Part shown: positions 6,862 to 9,636 of the stretch, piece after piece
Numbering within the stretch: the first letter of the stretch is position 1
How the letters are laid out: every line of letters begins with the position of its first letter
Assembly: GCF_937997465.1 (NCBI RefSeq)
Contig: NZ_CALKTQ010000043.1
Span: forward strand, 1 to 9,636
Direction of reading: 5' to 3'
From: an uncultured Campylobacter sp.
GTDB taxonomy: Bacteria > Campylobacterota > Campylobacteria > Campylobacterales > Campylobacteraceae
Length of the DNA stretch: 9,636 bases
Notes under the pieces: model-generated
Told to the model about the DNA's origin: nothing
The model's database searches: none
What the model saw: the letters and a program-made list of their open reading frames with translations, nothing else
Program-made: the position numbers and the translations under genes

Positions 6862-7338
6862 TTGCCTTACGTTATTAGAAAAGCCTCTAGAGCCGACGTC
6901 TCGGCCGTTTGCGAGCTGGTTAAAGAGCTGGCCGCGTACGAAAAAATGAGCGATGATGTCAAATTTACGCCCGAAATTTTTGCCGAGTCTATTTTTGAGA
7001 AAAACTATGCCAGGATTTTAGTCTGCGAAACAGAGGGCAAAATCATAGCTTACGCCATATATTTTTACACGTTTTCCACGTTTTTGGGACTTGGCGGGAT
7101 ATATCTGGAGGATCTATACGTCCAAAAAGAGCATCGCAACAAAGGCATAGGAAAAGAGTTTTTTAAATTTTTAGCCGAAATTTGCAAGAACGAAAATCTG
7201 CAACGCCTCGAGTGGGCGTGCCTGCACTGGAACGAGCCGGGCATAAAATTTTACGAAAAAATGGGCGCGAAAAACCAGTCAGAACAGTGGCGAAACTACC
7301 GCTTGGACGGCGAAAATTTAAACAAACTCGCGCTTTGA
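6862..7338 (+). CDS. GNAT N-acetyltransferase of the spermidine/diamine acetyltransferase type
   Basis: GNAT enzymes move an acetyl group from acetyl-CoA to an amine. The 158 residues closely follow the spermidine/spermine acetyltransferase (SSAT) pattern: V-I-R-K-A near the start, L-V-K-E-L-A-A-Y-E (19-27), Y-L-E-D-L-Y-V (81-87), the CoA-binding R92-N-K-G-I-G97, and W-N-E-P-G-I-K-F-Y (123-131), whose Tyr131 matches the catalytic Tyr of SSAT. Human SSAT as I recall it has W-N-E-P-S-I-N-F-Y at the same place. A polyamine, diamine or thialysine substrate is therefore plausible, but it is an inference from family likeness. The start is TTG with a good AGGAG site. The gene is first in a rightward group, 39 bases before the glycosylase-like gene, and divergent from rpmH. 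Confidence 0.93.
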   Translation: MPYVIRKASRADVSAVCELVKELAAYEKMSDDVKFTPEIFAESIFEKNYARILVCETEGKIIAYAIYFYTFSTFLGLGGIYLEDLYVQKEHRNKGIGKEFFKFLAEICKNENLQRLEWACLHWNEPGIKFYEKMGAKNQSEQWRNYRLDGENLNKLAL

Positions 7339-7377
7339 TTTATCTGTTTTTAACGCCCTTTTGGATATCATCGCGCG

Positions 7378-8007
7378 ATGAGTTACGCAAACGAAATTTT
7401 AAGAGAACTTTACTATCTTAGGGCGTTCGGGTATAAATTTGCCGATTTTTCGCCTTCGTCCGCGGCCTTACCGAGTAGCCTTGCCGAACTAAACGCAAGC
7501 ATCAAAGAGTGCAATCTATGCGAGCTTTGCAAGAGCGCAAACCACGCACTAACGGGCCTTGGAGATAAAAGCGCTAAAGTAGTTTTCGTATTTGACGCGC
7601 CAAACGCCGCCGAGGATGCGAGCGGAGAATTTTTGGCGGGCGACGATAAGTTTTTGCAAAATTTAAACGAGCTAGCAGGACTTAAAAAGGACGAAATTTA
7701 CGTCACGAGCCTGCTAAAATGCAAGCCCGCAGCCAAAGCTCCGACAAACGCTTACGAGCTTTGCGAGCCGTATTTTAGCGCGGAAGCCCGTCTAGTCGCG
7801 CCAAAGCTCATCGTGGCGCTTGGCGAAGAGGTTTTTTACAAAATGATAAAACAAAGCGCGCAAAGCTTTGAAACCATAAGGGGAAACATAATGAAATTTA
7901 AACATTCGGCCCTGCTGGCGACCTATTCGCCGACCGCCGTAGCGAAAAATCCAAGCAAAAAAGAGCTGTTTTTCAGCGATCTAAAAAAGATAAAAGAGTA
8001 CCTATGA
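7378..8007 (+). CDS. Family-4-like uracil-DNA glycosylase homologue with altered active-site motifs
   Basis: Family 4 uracil-DNA glycosylases remove uracil from DNA and hold a 4Fe-4S cluster on four cysteines. This 209-residue product has the matching cysteines, C45-x2-C48 and C115-x13-C129 (an extra Cys51 follows), with K-C-K-P after the V-T-S-L strand as in the family. Motif 1, usually G-E-A-P-G-x2-E-D, reads F-D-A-P-N-A-A-E-D (72-80). Motif 2, usually H-P-S-A, reads S184-P-T-A187 inside A-T-Y-S-P-T-A-V-A-K-N-P. The motif 2 His is thus Ser and the motif 1 Glu is Asp, so activity may be weak, changed or absent. About 38 residues precede the first family-like segment. The ATG at 7378 has only a poor binding site (GGA about 14 bases upstream). 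The stop overlaps the next ATG as ATGA. Confidence 0.85.
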   Translation: MSYANEILRELYYLRAFGYKFADFSPSSAALPSSLAELNASIKECNLCELCKSANHALTGLGDKSAKVVFVFDAPNAAEDASGEFLAGDDKFLQNLNELAGLKKDEIYVTSLLKCKPAAKAPTNAYELCEPYFSAEARLVAPKLIVALGEEVFYKMIKQSAQSFETIRGNIMKFKHSALLATYSPTAVAKNPSKKELFFSDLKKIKEYL

Positions 8008-9203
8008 GAAAAATTTTAACCGTTTTATTGATCTGCTCGACGCTATTTGCCAGGAGCGACAAGCCGTCGGACATCCCGCCCGCGAGCGAAATTTATATAA
8101 ATTTAGAACCTGTCAAGTGTAACGACGCCTGCTTGTTAGAACTCGTTAGAGAGGGTCTTTTGCACAGCTTTTTGGCTCGCTACGAAGGCAGCTCCAATCA
8201 AGAAATTTTACAAGCCTTTAACGCGCTAAACGGCTCATACGTAAACGCCGGCACCGAAAGCCTGACGCCAAACTCCAGCGCCGAATTTAAGATCGCCGTC
8301 ATCATCCCGCAAGATAGCATAAAAAGCTACGCCGGCGTCGTCTCAAACGCGGTTATCGCCTATGTAGTGAGGCAAAATGCCGCCATCGAAGTTAAATTTT
8401 ACAACATCGGCAACGAAGCCCCAAGCGCTATCGACGGCGCACTAGCACGCGCTAGAGGCGAAAATATCGTATATATCATCGCGCCGTTTACGCCTGTTGG
8501 CGCAAAATATCTAAACGAGGTTTTAGACCCCGCCATGACGGCTTTTGTGCCGACTCTGCACATCTCTAGCGTCGATTCGCCGCAGGATAATTTGATATTT
8601 GGCGGTATAGACTATAAAGGGCAAGTCGAAAAACTGCTAAATTTCTCAAACGGCCAAGTCGCGGCATTTTCTGACGGTAGCGCGCTAGGAGCGGCGCTAA
8701 ATCGCTACGCTGACGAGTTTAGCGGCGGGCTAGCCTACGAAAACGAGATCGCAAACGGCGTCACCGACCTAAAGTCAATACTATCTGGTAACTCGAGACT
8801 AAGCGGCGCGACCGTTTTTCTAAACGTTCCGCTCGTAAAAGCCTCGATGGTGAGCTCTCAGATGCGCCTTTACGACGTCAAATTTAACGCCCTTTTAAGC
8901 ACGCAGATAAACTACGCGCCGAGCATCTTTAAACTCATGCAACCGCAAGATAGAGAAAAGCTCTACATAGCAAACTCGATCTCCAAAACTGACGGCGCGC
9001 TGGACTCAAACAACGAAATTTTAGGGCAAAATTTGAACTTTAACTGGGTAGGCTACTCCGCTAGCGCCGGGCTTGACTACATCTACGCGACCTACCTAAA
9101 CCGCGGCGCGCAGAGGCTTTTTAACGAGAGCGTCGAGGACTCGCAGATCATCTATGACACGAAGGTTTTAAAAGCCGGCGAATACGGCTTTTACGAGCAA
9201 TAA
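8004..9203 (+). CDS. Exported periplasmic protein, probable type 1 periplasmic-binding fold
   Basis: The 399-residue product starts at an ATG overlapping the previous stop (ATGA), so the two are probably translated together. It has a short Sec signal peptide: Arg2-Lys3, a hydrophobic core, and likely cleavage after Ala16 (S-T-L-F-A). Cys11 lies in the core, too early for a lipobox. After it come a C39-x3-C43 pair and a helical segment, then from about 95 an alternating strand/helix pattern beginning F-K-I-A-V-I-I-P, with V-Y-I-I-A-P-F (156-162) and V-P-T-L-H-I-S (182-188). This resembles type 1 periplasmic-binding proteins and the LppC/LpoA family, but I cannot confirm which. The position matches C. 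jejuni Cj0964, as I recall a putative periplasmic protein. The role is unknown. It ends in a 13-base tail-to-tail overlap with the thioesterase gene. Confidence 0.85.
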   Translation: MRKILTVLLICSTLFARSDKPSDIPPASEIYINLEPVKCNDACLLELVREGLLHSFLARYEGSSNQEILQAFNALNGSYVNAGTESLTPNSSAEFKIAVIIPQDSIKSYAGVVSNAVIAYVVRQNAAIEVKFYNIGNEAPSAIDGALARARGENIVYIIAPFTPVGAKYLNEVLDPAMTAFVPTLHISSVDSPQDNLIFGGIDYKGQVEKLLNFSNGQVAAFSDGSALGAALNRYADEFSGGLAYENEIANGVTDLKSILSGNSRLSGATVFLNVPLVKASMVSSQMRLYDVKFNALLSTQINYAPSIFKLMQPQDREKLYIANSISKTDGALDSNNEILGQNLNFNWVGYSASAGLDYIYATYLNRGAQRLFNESVEDSQIIYDTKVLKAGEYGFYEQ

Positions 9204-9589
9204 GAGGAGAGAAAATCCACTATCTCCTCGCTCATCTTAGCAGGCTTCAGATTGCTAACAAACGCGACCTCAACATCCGCTTCAAAGACGAGCTCGGGTT
9301 CGCATTCACCGCTTAAATTTGCGATTTTATAAATTTTATGATTTATGAGCGCGGAGGCTTTTTTTAGGTTCGTCACGCTCGTTTTTACCTCGAGCAGATC
9401 GCCCAGGACAGCCGGTTTTTTAAATTTTGCCCGAATCTCACTCACAACAAAATGCCCGTCCTTGCTAAAAGGCTTAACATCTGAGCCAAAAAACATCTCG
9501 CTGCGCGCCCTTTCGCAATATTTTATATAGTTTGCGTGATAGACTATGCCGCCAGCATCGGTATCTTCGTAGTAGATTCGTATTTTCAT
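9191..9589 (-). CDS. ybgC: Acyl-CoA thioesterase of the YbgC/4HBT family
   Basis: YbgC-type hotdog thioesterases hydrolyse acyl-CoA or acyl-ACP thioesters in the cytoplasm. The 132 residues match family length. The N-terminus carries the signature Y-Y-E-D-T-D11-A-G-G-I-V-Y-H18-A-N-Y, with catalytic Asp11 and the His seven residues later as in E. coli YbgC, then C-E-R-A-R-S-E-M-F. The ATG at 9589 has a good AAAGGA site about six bases upstream, and a weak -10-like TAAGAT lies at 9609-9614. In E. coli ybgC leads the tol-pal cluster; here the visible neighbours are not Tol genes, so a Tol-Pal link is not shown. The stop codon lies inside the 3' end of the convergent periplasmic gene, leaving no room for a terminator between them. 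Confidence 0.94.
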   Translation of the reverse strand: MKIRIYYEDTDAGGIVYHANYIKYCERARSEMFFGSDVKPFSKDGHFVVSEIRAKFKKPAVLGDLLEVKTSVTNLKKASALINHKIYKIANLSGECEPELVFEADVEVAFVSNLKPAKMSEEIVDFLSSYCS

Positions 9590-9636
9590 GTTTTTCCTTT
9601 TGTCTGTGATCTTATCTTTTGTAAGTTAAATTTTAC

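Noticed and set aside
8004..8060. A lipoprotein signal at the start of the exported protein, because L-L-I-C occurs at residues 8-11.
   Set aside because: Only ten residues precede the Cys and hydrophobic residues continue after it, so a Sec signal cleaved after Ala16 fits better.

Overview
The window looks like a chromosomal segment of a Campylobacter, probably one of the species with a mid-range G+C content (the C. showae / C. rectus / C. curvus type rather than C. jejuni). The grounds are the protein sequences, the abundant AAATTT words, and a gene order matching what I recall of the C. jejuni Cj0956c to Cj0965c region: mnmE, jag, yidC, yidD, rnpA and rpmH on one strand, then divergently an acetyltransferase, a uracil-DNA-glycosylase-like gene and a periplasmic protein gene, then a convergent YbgC thioesterase. 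The species call is an inference.

Layout. From 6725 down to 1, nine genes run on the minus strand: rpmH (ribosomal protein bL34), rnpA (RNase P protein), yidD, yidC (membrane insertase), jag (KH-domain RNA-binding protein), mnmE (tRNA U34 modification GTPase), then three tandem, related lipoprotein genes, the last cut by the window edge. From rpmH to mnmE every junction is an overlap of start and stop signals, which points to one transcript with translational coupling. The lipoprotein genes follow with gaps of 10 to 32 bases and no clear promoter of their own.

Positions 6726-6861 are a 136-base AT-rich divergent promoter region. Rightward from it run a spermidine/diamine-type GNAT acetyltransferase (TTG start), a family-4-like uracil-DNA glycosylase with altered catalytic motifs, and an exported protein with a probable periplasmic-binding fold (ATGA overlap with the gene before). 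The last gene, a YbgC/4HBT acyl-CoA thioesterase, comes from the opposite direction and overlaps the periplasmic gene tail to tail.

The leftward operon joins RNA processing (RnpA, MnmE, Jag), the ribosome (bL34) and membrane protein insertion (YidC, YidD). The three lipoproteins would be exported through the same envelope machinery, but nothing in the sequence ties them to YidC. The most notable points are: rnpA has no ATG, GTG or TTG start that would give a full-length protein (an ATT start inside rpmH is the best candidate); the lipoprotein paralogues share a conserved cysteine pair; the glycosylase homologue keeps its iron-sulfur cysteines but has lost the motif 2 histidine; and the palindrome AAATTT is strongly over-represented. 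I saw no mobile element, CRISPR array, tRNA or rRNA gene.
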